Shown here: positions 48,224 through 60,838 of the stretch, in pieces | How the letters are laid out: each line of letters begins with the position of its first letter | Numbering within the stretch: position 1 is the stretch's first letter | Assembly (NCBI GenBank): GCA_910591455.2 | Contig: OU342814.1 | Coordinates: 16,363,303 to 16,427,302, forward strand | Direction of reading: 5' to 3' | Origin: Pholis gunnellus | Taxonomy: Eukaryota > Chordata > Actinopteri > Perciformes > Pholidae | DNA: 64,000 nucleotides | Translations under genes and position numbers: made by a program | The notes under the pieces: generated by a model | The model's database searches: none | What the model was told of the DNA's origin: nothing | Seen by the model: the letters and a program-made list of their open reading frames with translations, nothing else

Positions 48224-51200
48224 CTGTCGCGTGCTATTTGGTCTAATGCAAAGTACATCTGAAGTTAATGGGAATGTTATTAGTTTTGCAGGGTTTTGGT
48301 CGTAAACCAGGGGTAATCCATCCCAAAATCACTGGGATCTATATTTGTGGGAGTCCCTTCTCCCCTCACAAATAGCTGCTAGGTGACCCTCAGCATGTGT
48401 GACAAGTTTCTGTTAATCCCCCAAAATCTCGCAAGCTGAAGACCCCCATCGCTCCGAGACCTAACGCTCAATCCTGTGCAGGACAAGCCGGGTATTAGCT
48501 TCACCGCCGTTGCTCCCACAGGACGGGAACGGGACCCGCAAGCAAATACCAGCGACCCGCCCTGGGAAGTGTCCTCTTACAATTATTTCACCGTGAGCTG
48601 CTGACCTTGTTGTTACTCCCTCAGGTCAATAATGGGCTGTCTGTTTGGAGTAGATCGGGGGGTGGGGGGGGGATTAACACCTTCTCAACTTCATCGTTAA
48701 TTACTCCAGTGTGTCATCACAGGGGGAAGTGAGTGATGAAGGAGTTGATGGAGGGAGGGACTGTTGAAATGAGGCAATGAGGGAACACTCAATTTTCACC
48801 TCCTACGATAAGGCTTTGGGCCTCTTTGTTTTTTCTACGTGTGTCTCTGAGCCGCCTTTCTCTCCGTCAACAAGAGGCTCATCACATTGTTTTGCTTTGG
48901 ACAACACATTTGCTGCTGTACGTGTGTGTGCAAAGAAGACACTGGTGGTAGAGGAGCCAGCGTGCGGGGGGGGGGGGGGGGGACAGTGTTGAGGTCAGCA
49001 AAAATCATCAGAGTCATGTCCGTTTATTGTACGATAAGTCGATATAGGAAATATTGTGGCAGGCCAACGATCATCGTTTGTAACCTCGTCAGTAACCCTA
49101 CTGCTTCAACAAAAGGGTCTAATATTATAAATATATTTAAAGCTATTTTTGATTGGTTGGTTGGTCCACCATTTTAATTCAAATATCTCTAACTGTGAGA
49201 TGGATAAAATGAAATGTTCCATACGCTGGCGGAATCCCTGATACAGCATTTCTGATTCAGTTTAACGTCTTTATTTCTGACGGTATTAAAAATCATACCT
49301 TTGGGATTTCAGAACACCCTGGTAGACCCTAATACTGTCATACTATTTGTTTTATTAATGCGTTAAGCACTATAATGTGATGATTAGTGTATAGTCCATA
49401 CTGGATTTCATTAATACGTAGCGATTCTTTCGCCCAGGCTGGGAGACATGATTGAGGCAGAAATATATTTGAATGATTTTGCCCCTATACAGTCATCTCT
49501 AAATAAATATACTAAACATGCAAAAGCACGTTTATGGCTTTCAGAGTTCGTCTTTGAACATGGCAATTATTAACGCCCGGACATTACAGCTACAGTGTCT
49601 TGTTGTCATTTCCATTTTGTTGCGGGAGAACACAAACCAGCAGAGTGTGAGTCATGAAAAAAACATGTCGTTTTCAAAAAGAAGCCTTTTTGCAATGTTT
49701 CAATGGATGACTTCTTTTCCTTTTTTTATCAGTTGAAGAGTTTCTTTTCAGCTACCTCGAGCACCAAACATCAATTCATGTGCAGCAAAGTAGCTCTCAC
49801 TTCAGAGAGCGACAGCTGTACTCATTTTCCAAACAACGCTGTCTACTTCTGCTCGTCCTTTATTAGCCCAGGAACGTCGTATTGATGATGAACTGTGTCA
49901 GCAGCAGGGCTTATTTTTTCTTCTTCTTCTCTGTTTATTAAAAAAAGGGATTGATCAGGAGCCTTTTAACAGGAGGAATTGTAAAGTTCTCCCTTTGATG
50001 TGCTGGGGAGGAATCAGTGTTTATTATGAAAGGAAAGCCATGCTTTTATTCTAGTGCTGAGTCTCTGTAACAACCTGTAGATGATGTCGATGTCGTTCTA
50101 CTCCTCTGAATGACTTCCTGCTAATTATATCAATGTCAGGTCAACCTCACTGGTATCGCCGTCTTAATTAAGTTACGTGCCGTTTATACTTCCAGGAACG
50201 ACTCCATTAAGGTCGTCTCTAGCTGTGTTGTGTTTCAAAGCGGCCTCGTTTCCTTCCTCTTTGTTAGCGGCCCTTTTATTTCCGAGGGCACGACGTAGGT
50301 GTAGCATCCTCTGCAGTATTTAGGTCAGTGGTGTTTTCATACAGAATGAGTAATCACATGTTTACAGAAAGCTCTGCTGAAATGCTCGTAGAGCTCCTTT
50401 TGTTCCGCTTTGAACGAAAAGATAAAAAACAACAACATTTTACCGTCTTCAATCCTCCGATGTCTTTTGATTTCTTTGAATGTAGAAGTGGAGCGTCTGA
50501 GGCAGACGTCCCTCAGATGATGATGATGATGATCGGAGCACTTGAGCGCCGGCTCTTCTGCTACTTCCTTTTGCACTTATTCCCTTCCCTCTCACACTCT
50601 TCCTCCACGTGTGAACCGATGTCACGCGCTTGCTTTCAGCTTGGATCAAAAAAAGTGGCCATTTTAGGATCAATATGTGTGATCGATACAGGAGGCACTC
50701 CCAAAGATGATTCTGGGATGGAGCCAGACTTCCATCGAATCCAATAGCAGCAGTTGAACTCACCTCTGCCGTGCGACGCATGTCAGCGTTTTGGCCTGAG
50801 ATGTATTTTTTTTTTAAAGACGTCCGTCCTCGTGTATAATCGTGTATAATCGTCTTCCTTTTCTTTGTTAACCGAGGCTCCTCCAGTGAGTCCCTTTAGG
50901 CCAGAACTCCCCTTGTGAGGGCTCTCACAGACGCATCACGGGGGTTTGATTGGAGGGCTTGTTTTTGCAGCATTAGGTCTTTGCCATTTTCAAACCCATA
51001 ATGAGAGTTATTATCCTCTGAGCCGCTGTTATTAAAGTTCTGAGCTCACAATTAACTGGAAAGTCACATCTCAGTGTTACATTAGAGCTGAAAAAATTAG
51101 CTGATTGATCAGTTAATTGTCAGAATACATCTGCATCAGTTTTGATACTAAACATTCCCCTTCTGTCAAAAATGTGTTTCTGCCGTCTTTATTCCTCTAT

Positions 51201-51489
51201 AACAGTAGACTCAATACTTTTGGATTGGTAACCGTTAGTACGACTAAAACACGCTTTTTGAATACCTCAGGAAAATGCGATGAGTATTTTAAACAGTTTT
51301 CTTCTTGTATTATAGTTCAACTGATGAATCAATTAGTTAAATTAAAAGTATTATCCCTTAAACAGCTTTTCTTAAGCTGAAGTTGGGAGATTATGTCGGA
51401 AAGACGGCAAGTTAGAAAGTATTTGTGTTGCTTTTAAACTGAATTAAAAGTGATTCTTTTATTCCTGTGCTAGATCAATATAAACATGT

Positions 51490-51525
<36 letters not shown>

Positions 51526-54500
51526 TGAAGTACCCGATATGATGCACATGGTTTGTATGCAGGTGTTGACTGAAGTCCCAGCGTGCGGCTCGCTCTCTTG
51601 TACTCTGAATACCTCACGTATAGATCACCACATGTCCTTCACACGCCTGCGGTGACCTTTCATCATATTGTTTATTCTCTTGTTCATCTCCAGAGACGCA
51701 CTCCGCGTATACATTGCTGATTGAGCAAATACAGGGTGTGAATGAAAAGTAGAGTGTTCTGTTTCCACTATGAACCGAAGGGAATGCAGAAAATGTTCAG
51801 ACATTATGTATGCATGCATCATTTCTGTCAAAAAGACGGATGCACAAATATGTTTGGAAGTCGTAATACAGCAGGTAACTCACTAAGTGTGCTTAATGAG
51901 GCTGATTTGGTCCCACGTCCCGCATCAGCCATCTGATTGTGGCTCAGTTTGTTTATTCTGTTGGCTGTGTCACTTCCCTGCTGGGTAAAGTGGACATCAG
52001 CCCCTGTTTGAATTCACATTACTGACCACTTAGTTAGTAATGCAGCTCATGCTCAGGGTAGAATGCTAAATGGCCCTTGTTAGATGATCAAAAAGAAGTT
52101 GGCTTTTGAAAGAGATTTAACCGGAGAGTAGGGGAATGATGTTTTGGCTGCCAAACAGAGCTTTTTTTTTATAGATGTTTGACCCGCAGCTGATTTTCCC
52201 CTTGTGTCCAATAAGGAGATACAACCGTAGTTGGCTAAAGCAACCAAGACATTCTCCAGAAAACATATGGGATTAACCCAGTTTGAGTTCCCAAAGAGGA
52301 TGAAGCCCATGAGAATCATGAATCACATCGTGGATGTCACGTTGCTGTTTGAAGGGAATGCTTCTTTTTGGAGAGCTCGTGTTGAGGCCCGCACACAAAA
52401 ACCTAAAAACAAACCTTTGGCCAACCTTTTCAACTTGTCTTTCAAGCTCTCCTCTTTATTCCTCAAGCTAACTATTCCCACCCTCTTGCCCCGCGAACAA
52501 AACAAATGCTGCAACAGCAGTAATGCCTTTTTGAGGGAAAGATTGTCCAAAAAAAGTGCGATTTCTTTCTGTCTCGCCCTCTGCGGCGGCGGGCTGTTCG
52601 CCCTGCTTTGCCCTCGGATGTGGTCCGATGGCATGTTGTTCGCAACTACTTTGTGTCCTCTCTGCATCCGTATACACAAAGTCATTTAGTATTTGAGAGA
52701 TCGGAATGCATTGCGAGTGCACGTCACGCCGGTGGAAGCGTTGAAGTGGTTTATTAACAAGAAGTCTGCTCGACTTTCCCTTTATAGCTCCTTTTTTTAT
52801 TGGCACTCTAGCCACAGCCCGTGGTCTCGGTCACGGTGTTCCGTCTGTCTAACATGGTTTTCATGCACCACTAAAACCAACAAACTACCAATCGGCACAT
52901 GTTGGAATACCTCGTTAAATATAGGAGGTCCCCTTTTTATGCCCTTGTTGGCTTATTACGCGCTGAGGATAAATGGAGAGTCTGGGCCTCGCTGAGAACA
53001 CGGGGCGACCGCGGTCGCAGACTGTTTGAAGTTGAAATGGAGCTGCGGTGGCGGCGCAGGAGCCATCTCTTCATTTTGTCTTCAAAGAAAGGAAACATCA
53101 GACTTTTTAAGAGCTTGAAAATGAAGATATTTCCAGCTCGGGAGGAGAGAGAGGGTGAAGGAAATATGTCTCTTAGTATCTCTGCTCGGTGTGCTACTGA
53201 ACTCTTTTTGTACCCTGCGTGGCGCGACACATGCGATGCAGACAAACGGATGCTTTACATGCGTATCTCGAGGGATTGAGGAACAGGCCTAGACCTTAAA
53301 GCGTACAGTAAATATAGTCCCAACACGCTCTCTCAGTCTTTCCTTTGGTGATAGCAGGAGTGTGAAACCTCAAACCGCCTCTTCCCTCCAACACTCCCTG
53401 TCTGCTTCATCTCCACACAGCTCCTCTCTGGGTTTGTAACATTTATCGGGCTTCACGGGGAGCCTGCTGGACGTGCTTCAGTACAGACGTGCTCGGCGAG
53501 GCCGTGGGAGCGTTAGCGACGGCCTCTGCTGTCTGTGGGAGAACGAGGAGGAGAGCCCAGAGACACACTGAGAGAGCAGAGGGAACTGGGACTGAAGCCA
53601 CTGAAGCCTCTGATCCCGTTTATTATGTTGCATCCTATGCTACGTATACATCCTATTGTATTTGCCTCCCAAATGAGGGCTACTTAGCATAATCAGCTTC
53701 TAACTTTGTTAATTTGACTTCAGTAAGAGTTTAAAAGAGGAGCTAAATGATATGTTAAAGAGAAAAAGTGGAGAGGATGAGGAAACAGACAAAGGCAGCA
53801 GACTGCAGTTCCAGTGTCTGACTTTCTGTATAGAGTGAACGAGGAAGAGATAAATAAGAGGTGGAAAGGACAATTTCATATTTTTTTTTAACTCCATTCC
53901 TGTGTGGAGATATCGTAAAGTCTGAGTTGCTCATAAACTGTGTGAGAGCATTTATTATTGATGATCTGTCTGTGGCTGTGGTCCTATTGCAAAGGCCATG
54001 TGGGGCGGGGGGGGGAGCACATCTCCTCACAGGAACAACCGTCATCTTTTACTCCAGCTCAGCAACACGGTCCTCAGCCCTTATGGTTGTGTCTGAGGCT
54101 TCCCCGCCTTTGTTGCGGTGCTTTTTTACTGTCTGAAACATTGTGTGCTTGAATAAAAGATGACATTGAGGAGACGTTTTCACACATATTGTCCCCTTTT
54201 GTCTGCGCGCCAGGTGAAATGTTTCACTGTGTAAGCATCTGTAACATTTTTAGTGTGATGTCTAATTTCATAATTCAAGTCTTTAATTCGTTCTGATGTT
54301 CTTTTTTTTACAGGAAGTAGTCCAGATGAGGCTAAACAGCGAGGGGAGCGCTACGGGACCACAGTACCTCTGCTGCTGCAGGGCGAGGAACGCAGACCTT
54401 TCTCCCAGCTCCCTGCCAGGGTAAATACTCACAAGGCCAGCTAGCATCACTAGCTTATGCTAATGCTGTTGTTTGACACAACCGCAGCATATGACTCTCT

Positions 54501-57208
54501 TCCCCACGTTGCTTGATTGTCTTCTGTAGAAAGTCCCTTCCTTAGCTCTGTTTATCCTGACGTTTCCTACTTTGTTTGTGGAATACGAGTTCGCCCCGTC
54601 GGCAAAACATACCGTGAAATGATTCCTGAAACTAGTCAGCCTTTCAACAGTTAAGCATTGAGAAAGATTTGACAGCGCGAAGCAGCCTTTGAACACCTCG
54701 TACATTGTGTCAATTCTGTCCTTTACTATTACATACATGCTGGATTAAAAGATGCACACATGCATATAGTGCAATCAGCCCTCCCTGCACTCTCTAGACT
54801 TGTGTTCTCAGGCAGGGAAAACCAATCTGTCCCACCTAGTACAGCTGGAGAAGAAAATAGTTGAAAATTCAGCATCCCCCACCACAACTTGAGGAAACTT
54901 TTCCAGAGAAGGGAAATGCGTAGGTGTTAAGAACTCCCTGAGCAATTAAAATTTGTTTTCCCGGTGCAGAGAAGTCACCATCTGAGAGAGCTGTTTTTTT
55001 TTCCCAGCCTTATGCTTCCCTCTCCAAGTCAGTAGAGAGGGGCAGTGAAGTTAATTACATGACTGGAACCGATCACCCACATGTCACATTGGCATGAGGG
55101 ACAATGCTGCTTTTAGCGTCATGGAGTTAATAACCAACACAAGGCTCCAGACTGCAACCAACAATGTGTTCACATGTCGCATTCATGCAAGTGCATGATG
55201 GGACACCAGCTTCCATCTCATTTTATGTGCGCCGGTTGAAACCGGAAAACTTTACGAAACAAAGAAGCACTAAGATCTATTAATTAAATAAAAGTACTAA
55301 TACCACGATTTACTCAAAAAAAAAACACGGTTACAAGTAAAAAGTATTTAAAATCTTTACTTCCAAAGTAAAAGTATGTAAGAATATAATGAAGAGAATG
55401 TCGGCCTATTTAAAGTATAAAATTAAAGTTCTCACTGTGCCGACAAATGGGTTCTTTAATTGTTACATTATTATATATTATAATATTCAATTATTATAAT
55501 TAATGCAGTTGCATGAGAGATGCATTTTAATGTTGTTGCTGGAAGCAATTTTATTTGATTAATTATTATACTTTTTATGGTTTAATTTACCGTACAGCAA
55601 TGCATTGTATTTCATGTACTCATAAATAAATGTAGTGGAGTAGAAAGTAGCATCACAATGAGTAAATATACTTAGTTACTTTAGTACCAAAAAAAGGCTG
55701 GTGTGACCAACTGAGAAAGTTTGTAGCACTGGACAAAGTTATTCTGGAGCCCTGAAAGCACCTTCAGCTTCATCAGATATGTTTAACCCACAGCTACTGC
55801 TAACGTTAACAAAATGTGTTGAGGAGATGCAGTTGTTCCGCAGTAGGCTATCTAAAAACTGACCTTCCCCAAATTAAACTGACTCTTAGGGCATCTGGCA
55901 ATTTTCTTAGCAGAGATTGCACAAAGACTTAAAGCACCCGGGAAACAGATTGATAAAGCCGCTCCTCGTGCCAATAGAAGGTTATTATAAGCAGTCGTAC
56001 ACTATCGCAGAGTCTTTGCAGACAGTGACACAGACTCTCCAGACAAACACACTTTCACACAAACATGGACGCACTGAGTCTCAGACAGAGCTGCAGACAG
56101 CAGCGTATTAGCCTGAGGACATTGGTCAGCAGACCCGAGTCACTGATGCAACAATCTGTCCGTTCCTTAGTGTGCATGTAATAAGCAATGTCTGTCAAGA
56201 TGGCATTTGAAAAAGTGAGAGATGTATTCTGCATCAGGTTAGGTAAGAAATACTGTCCTTATCCGGCCTTAAGCATATTGTTTTGCAGATAAAATCCTTT
56301 TCTTTACCAAATATCTTTAAAAGAAAAGTTTAATTTCATCAGCTTTTCCCATCACGTCATTAGCGACGGTAAACTGTTCTCATGCTGCACACAGCGCGAG
56401 AACTCTTCCACACAAAAGAAGAGCACCGTGAATTTGATCACCTCGCTGAGGAGTCGTCTGAAACTCTTCATCTAACAGTCATAGCTGCTCCCCTCTTGCA
56501 CCATTACTATCTTGCATATAGTAAAAATAATCTGCTATCGAAACCGTCGAAAGGACCGTTGTCTTGTTTCCTAGACGCATCTGTGATGAACCATCGCGGT
56601 TAGAGCCAGCACATAATGACAAATGCATTTCCTATAGTTTCTCCTCAATACAAGCAACCCTTGAACAATTGGGTTAAATGAGCATGCATACCTGCATTGC
56701 TTCCTCTGAATCCCTCATGCACATGTAGGCTATTTTAATCCCGCTCAGAAATGGCTGACTGACAGTGAAAACTACTATATAGAAAAGGTGATCAGTGAAT
56801 ATATTAAATGGCTATTTCAGAAAACATGCCGACCAAATATAGTAACAACAATGGCTTTGATTTCATGAAAATCTGAAGGATTAGGACTTACTTACAGTAT
56901 GGATAGAACACTTGAGCTGAAACTAGTCCAATGTATCGACGTTTGTGTCGTGCACAGACTTGGGAAGTGGAGGATGTGGAGGCTTTCTTCCTGTTCCTCT
57001 CACACTATTGTCCCTTTTGCCACATCCTGCCTTGTACACAGCCTCCGTGTCAAACCAAAGGGTGAGGCCGATCCACAGGCAGGATGGGTGAGCTCGTGTC
57101 ATCTTTCTTTTTTTTTTGTGTGTGTGTGTTTCAGAGTCATCCTGCGTCACTCCAGCTGCTGGTGAGTGCAGAAGGTGAACAGCTGATCCTGTTGCTGGAG
57201 AAAAATGA
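44387..57208 (+). CDS. ADAM12: ADAM metalloprotease, 5' part (most likely ADAM12); runs off the right edge
   Basis: Exons 44387-44501, 54314-54420 and 57135-57208 join in frame (phases 1, 0, 2). The product so far is 98 complete codons: a signal peptide, a short variable segment and the start of the ADAM prodomain. The third exon, SHPASLQLLVSAEGEQLILL then LEKNE, is the conserved N-terminal prodomain block of meltrin-type ADAMs. In the family the prodomain keeps the zinc protease latent until furin-type cleavage; protease, disintegrin, Cys-rich, EGF and membrane parts follow, and are absent here because they lie beyond 64000. ADAM12 sheds growth-factor precursors and acts in muscle and mesenchyme. 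The name rests on position directly downstream of C10orf90. By residues alone, ADAM19 is a close competitor (AEG..LIL.LEKNE). No exon starting with a FTETHY-like segment was seen after 57208. Confidence 0.75.
45070..45128 (+). repeat. Compound (TC)n(TG)n microsatellite
   Basis: Short TC tract then about 21 TG units, in ADAM12 intron 1. Confidence 0.95.
45908..45932 (+). repeat. Poly(C) then poly(A) run
   Basis: About 16 C followed by nine A in ADAM12 intron 1. Confidence 0.95.
48190..48220 (+). repeat. (TG)n microsatellite
   Basis: About 15 TG units in ADAM12 intron 1. Confidence 0.9.
48965..48982 (+). repeat. Poly(G) run
   Basis: About 18 consecutive G in ADAM12 intron 1. Confidence 0.95.
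50515..50534 (+). repeat. (GAT)n trinucleotide repeat
   Basis: About six GAT units in ADAM12 intron 1. Confidence 0.85.
51080..51350. repeat. Old hAT-type MITE (ATCGATTAATCG family), degenerate
   Basis: Starts tagagctgaaaaaattagct with gattgatcagttaattgtca and ends caactgatgaatcaattag, a decayed inverted pattern around ttttggattggtaaccgtta. Resembles a very common fish MITE. Confidence 0.45.
51491..51523 (+). repeat. Poly(G) run of 33
   Basis: An uninterrupted run of 33 G in ADAM12 intron 1, the longest homopolymer of the window. Confidence 0.95.
54314..54420 (+). CDS. ADAM12: ADAM12 exon 2, variable prodomain start
   Basis: Acceptor ttcttttttttacag ends at 54313; donor CCAGG|gtaaat begins at 54421. 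It encodes GSSPDEAKQRGERYGTTVPL then LLQGEERRPFSQLPAR. This stretch is weakly conserved in ADAMs and is about ten residues longer than I would expect from mammalian ADAM12. Phase 1 in, phase 0 out. Confidence 0.7.
54421..57134 (+). other. ADAM12 intron 2
   Basis: A 2.7 kb intron with a teleost AAGTA-type repeat near 55.27-55.69 kb. Nothing else recognised. Confidence 0.6.
55270..55690. repeat. Teleost AAGTA-type dispersed repeat
   Basis: Rich in aagtaaaaagtatttaaaat, ttccaaagtaaaagtatgta, ending aatgtagtggagtagaaagt and agtaaatatacttagttact. Characteristic teleost repeat text; AT-rich core. Confidence 0.5.
57135..57208 (+). CDS. ADAM12: ADAM12 exon 3, conserved prodomain block
   Basis: Acceptor ...tgtgtgtgtttcag ends at 57134; donor GA|gtgagt begins at 57209. 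It encodes SHPASLQLLVSAEGEQLILL then LEKN plus two bases of Glu, matching the ADAM pattern H-P-x-x-L-x(7)-E-x(3)-L-I-x-x-L-E-(K/R)-N-E. The acceptor tract is T10 followed by six TG units. Confidence 0.8.
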
Positions 57209-59039
57209 GTGAGTTTCCTCCGATTTATTTGAATTCTCCGTACTCTCCTCATGTTCTTCCATGCTCAGCGTGAGCACGAGGAAACCAGATATTTATTATG
57301 TTAATCACACACAGAGCCAATAGATAAAGCCGTGCTCCCGGCTGTGGCTTGCTGGAGTTCTATATGCAAGAGGAAGAGAAGTTGGGTGGGTCTGGGCTAT
57401 GATATAGTGTATTCAGGGAGGGAGAAAATAATATGTCCCCTAGTGATTGGACTCTTTTATGGTTCAGTCTCTCTGAAGGGCCGGGAGATGAAAGCCGATA
57501 AAGAATAAGGAAGAGGAGAGCTCTGAGGACATGCTTATTCTCCCCCGCTTTGCTTTCCCTCTCCTCGCTCCACCACTCGCTTCCAGACTGCGGAAAATAA
57601 CACAGTGAACTGAGAAACGAGGGGTGGGGGATCATTCGGAGTTCATAAATATGTATATGTACACACATTCTCACTCCACGAGCTGTTTATTATCGCTGTA
57701 AAGCCAGAATAAAAAGTGCGTGAAGGCCAGGTTACATGTCCGGGACCTTTACAGTCTCACGTGAAAGATGGCATCGCTGTCTCAGGTCTTGCTTTGTCCC
57801 CAATGTTTCTCATTCAGGATACAGATATTGACATTGGAATGAAAGACTTGGTCCACAGCTGATCAGGCCTCCATCACTGGTGTCTGTAGAAAAAAACACA
57901 AAATCAGACCGCTGAGATTTTCTTGCTTCTTCCCCTTTTCAAACTCTGAAGAAAATCTCTTTTACGTCCGACAACAACTCTGAAATATTGTCTCTAACGT
58001 AAACAGATGACTTATTAAACACCACTCCCCTTGTCTCACATCCCTCATCCAAAGCTCAAGGTAACCTGCCGAACTCTCGCCAACAGAATTCTAATTACTT
58101 GACAAAAAAGAAAAGCCTTTTACTATAATGGCCCCTTCAGAAATGACAACCTCTCTAGAAAAAGCTCTGTCCCGACTGACCCGTCCATTCCCCCGTTCTC
58201 CATGCGACCGTTAGTGACCTCGGCTTCAGCTGTGAGTCATCCGTCACCAGCCCCGAGGCCTGGGAGCATGCTGCCGTTCCCATCCGGCCTGTTCCCCGTC
58301 AGGCCAGATGTGTCCTCTGATATCACCTCACCAGTTCAGCCGACTCACAACAGGTGGTCTCTGACCTGCACGTGGGTCGGTGTTGTCGAGGCTGTGACCT
58401 TTCCGTCCGAGGCAGAATGACAGATGAGGACACGTTCAAGGAATATGCAAAGGATGTAGCGAACAATTTGGCAGTAATATTTTCCAAGCTGGCAGCAGTG
58501 AGTCCTGTCATTTTCCTCCATTAAACATATGCACATTGTGCACTCCCAAGTACACTAAAGGTAGCCGAACCAATCCAACGTCTTCACAGATATGCTTGAC
58601 AGTTCAATTGCTCAGCATTAATAAAATGGTTTCCTTTTAGGATTTGAATGGCAGTTTTTTTAAAAGGTTTTTTTCAGAATAACGGCAATTTAGCGGTGTG
58701 GTATGTAATCTTTTTTTTAACCCTGACACACGGTCTCAGTGTGGATATCCTCATTGGACATTCTTCATAGCAGCGACTCACACCACTCTGCAGTTAATGT
58801 TCAGTGCTGCAGGGCAGCATAGACTATGTTTCTGTTTTACTGGCGCTCAATGGGGAGCACAAGGGTCAGGTGTTGCTGAGTTTGATCCATTGAACACTTG
58901 ACTGGATACTGAACTTCATCCTTTTGGTTTTGTGTGATTATCAGATCAAGTTCAAAACATCGTCACAAAGGCATTTTGAACATCCAAGTAGTGTTCAGAC
59001 CCTCAGAACATCTTTCATTTTAGTCCAGATCCGGACGTT

Positions 59040-59200
59040 TCTGAAAGGAAATTAAAGCTTTGGTAGGTAACATTGGAGAAATCAGCTAGAACCGAAAAAC
59101 CCAGTTTTGCCAACTCATATCCAATGAAAGTAGCTAGCAGCACTAGCTCCAAAAGTTGCTAAATTTAGCGAGAAAGTCGCCAAGTCAGCAACACCCTTCA
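59040..59200. repeat. Possible dispersed repeat
   Basis: ccaatgaaagtagctagcag and ctccaaaagttgctaaattt with gtcgccaagtcagcaacacc resemble a fish interspersed repeat. Ends not found. Confidence 0.3.
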
Positions 59201-59682
59201 TGCCTCCCTCCAAAGCCCTTTCTTTGTCAGAGCATTTATTTGACGTTATGCTGTAAAGAGAATTATAACAAATATAAAAAACATTTTTTCTAAAATACAA
59301 CCAACTCTCGTTGATGAAATTATGTCCCAACAAATCTTCAATTTTCTATTTAATTCAATGGTCCAGAATAGCATCTAATGTCCAGAGTGTATAGCAAGCG
59401 GTGCCTCTTTGTGCTGAGTTATGGCAGATTCTCTGTGAAGGCTCATCCATTTTTTTTTTTGCATGAATCTGCTTACCCGGTGCCGTTTGCTCATTTGATT
59501 TGGCACCGCTGCAGAGTACACCTGCTCCAAGGTCAGTGTGAAATGATCGCAGTCATCACCAACACGCCACCACATCCAATTAATAAACTACTGTTTGTTA
59601 GCCGCTTGGCACTGTCCCAGGAAAACTTGGCTACGGCGAGACGAGTACAGATCTACTGAGGAGAGGAATCAGCGGGGTCCCC

Positions 59683-59702
59683 TGTGTGTGTGTGTGTGTG
59701 TG
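59683..59702 (+). repeat. (TG)n microsatellite
   Basis: About ten TG units in ADAM12 intron 3. Confidence 0.9.
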
Positions 59703-60374
59703 GGACGGGGGGAGGGGGTTCTTTGTTTGTGTACACCTTGCAAACAAATCTTTGGTTTGATTTGATTTTGCTGGTTCGTGGAGGCCACTTCTTCTTCTGT
59801 CCTCGCAGGCCACTCGGACCTATAGGCAGTGAGTGGACTGCTTCTGTATTTCGCAGACTCTCACATTGTGTGTCCGTTTTGAAATGATCACATTTCAGAA
59901 TGTTCCTGTTGGTTCAGAGTTAAGTTATTTGCACTCTGTTCTGAATCACAGTGATTCAGATCGGCCCTCTCAGCTTCATTTCAACTGTCCTACATGTCAT
60001 TATATATATTCACTTCTTTGTCCCACATGCCAGTTCATTTAAATTGGTAGCTTAACACGGTTAAAAATGAGAAAATGTTTTCCCATCACTTGGTCATGTT
60101 TTTGTGTTAGGTCATTATTATTATTTATTTTTTTGTGTGAGCAATGGTAAGGGCCGTGTCATACACAATATTTAACTTAAGGCTCGGCGTGTTGTAGAGT
60201 GCAAACAGAGCTGGACGGACAGGCCGACTTGTGCCAGCAGCGGCTGCTCTGATGTATAGCATTGATCAATGGCACAGTTGGCCAGCTTGAAATGATTAAT
60301 GGTGTCCGTATGGGACATTCCACATTAGTCTTGATTAAAGACTTCAATAGCAATGTCTGGGGGACCATGGTGCT

Positions 60375-60448
<74 letters not shown>
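60375..60448 (+). repeat. (GT)n microsatellite
   Basis: Roughly 36 TG units with one interruption, in ADAM12 intron 3. The longest GT array of the window. Confidence 0.95.
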
Positions 60449-60449
<1 letters not shown>

Positions 60450-60838
60450 TGAGAGAGAAATAAATGATTATCAAAGGTGTACAGCTTGGCCCACTTACAT
60501 TACATTTGATATCATAACGTATGTATTCTAAGGGCCCTGTATTTATTATAATTGTGAAGTTCTAGTGCTGGTATTTTCATTTAATTCAAGAGATTATTTG
60601 TAACCTTTCATAAACGATGGCAAGTGGCAATTGTGGGATAGATGCTAAATACTTAACATTCTTTAGTGTTGCAAGTAGGAAGGAGTCGTAAACTCTGCCT
60701 CAGTAATGTCAGTCAAAGAGTTTGCTAACATTAGGTTGCATTAGACCCAAAAAGCCTCTGGTGATACCAGACCAAGTGAGGCTTTAGTGCAACCTCGGAG
60801 TATTGAACTCAGTTGAGTTTTTTATTGATTATTAGTTT

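Larger units (their letters stand above)
44502..54313 (+). other. ADAM12 intron 1
   Basis: A 9.8 kb intron. It contains microsatellites (45070-45128, 48190-48220), C/G homopolymers (45908, 48965, 51491) and an old ATCGATTAATCG-type MITE (about 51.08-51.35 kb). Open frames of up to 152 codons (52231-52689) have no recognisable domain and overlap others on both strands, so I do not call genes here. Confidence 0.6.

Noticed and set aside
49018..49095. Sequence gtacgataagtcgatatagg resembling a hAT-type end
   Set aside because: Too short and without an opposite end or target duplication.
50328..50747. 139-codon plus frame containing GAT-repeat encoded Met run
   Set aside because: Opened by a trinucleotide repeat; no domain.
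52231..52689. 152-codon open frame on the plus strand
   Set aside because: No recognisable domain, overlaps equally long minus-strand frames, lies in ADAM12 intron 1 and has no convincing initiation or splice context.
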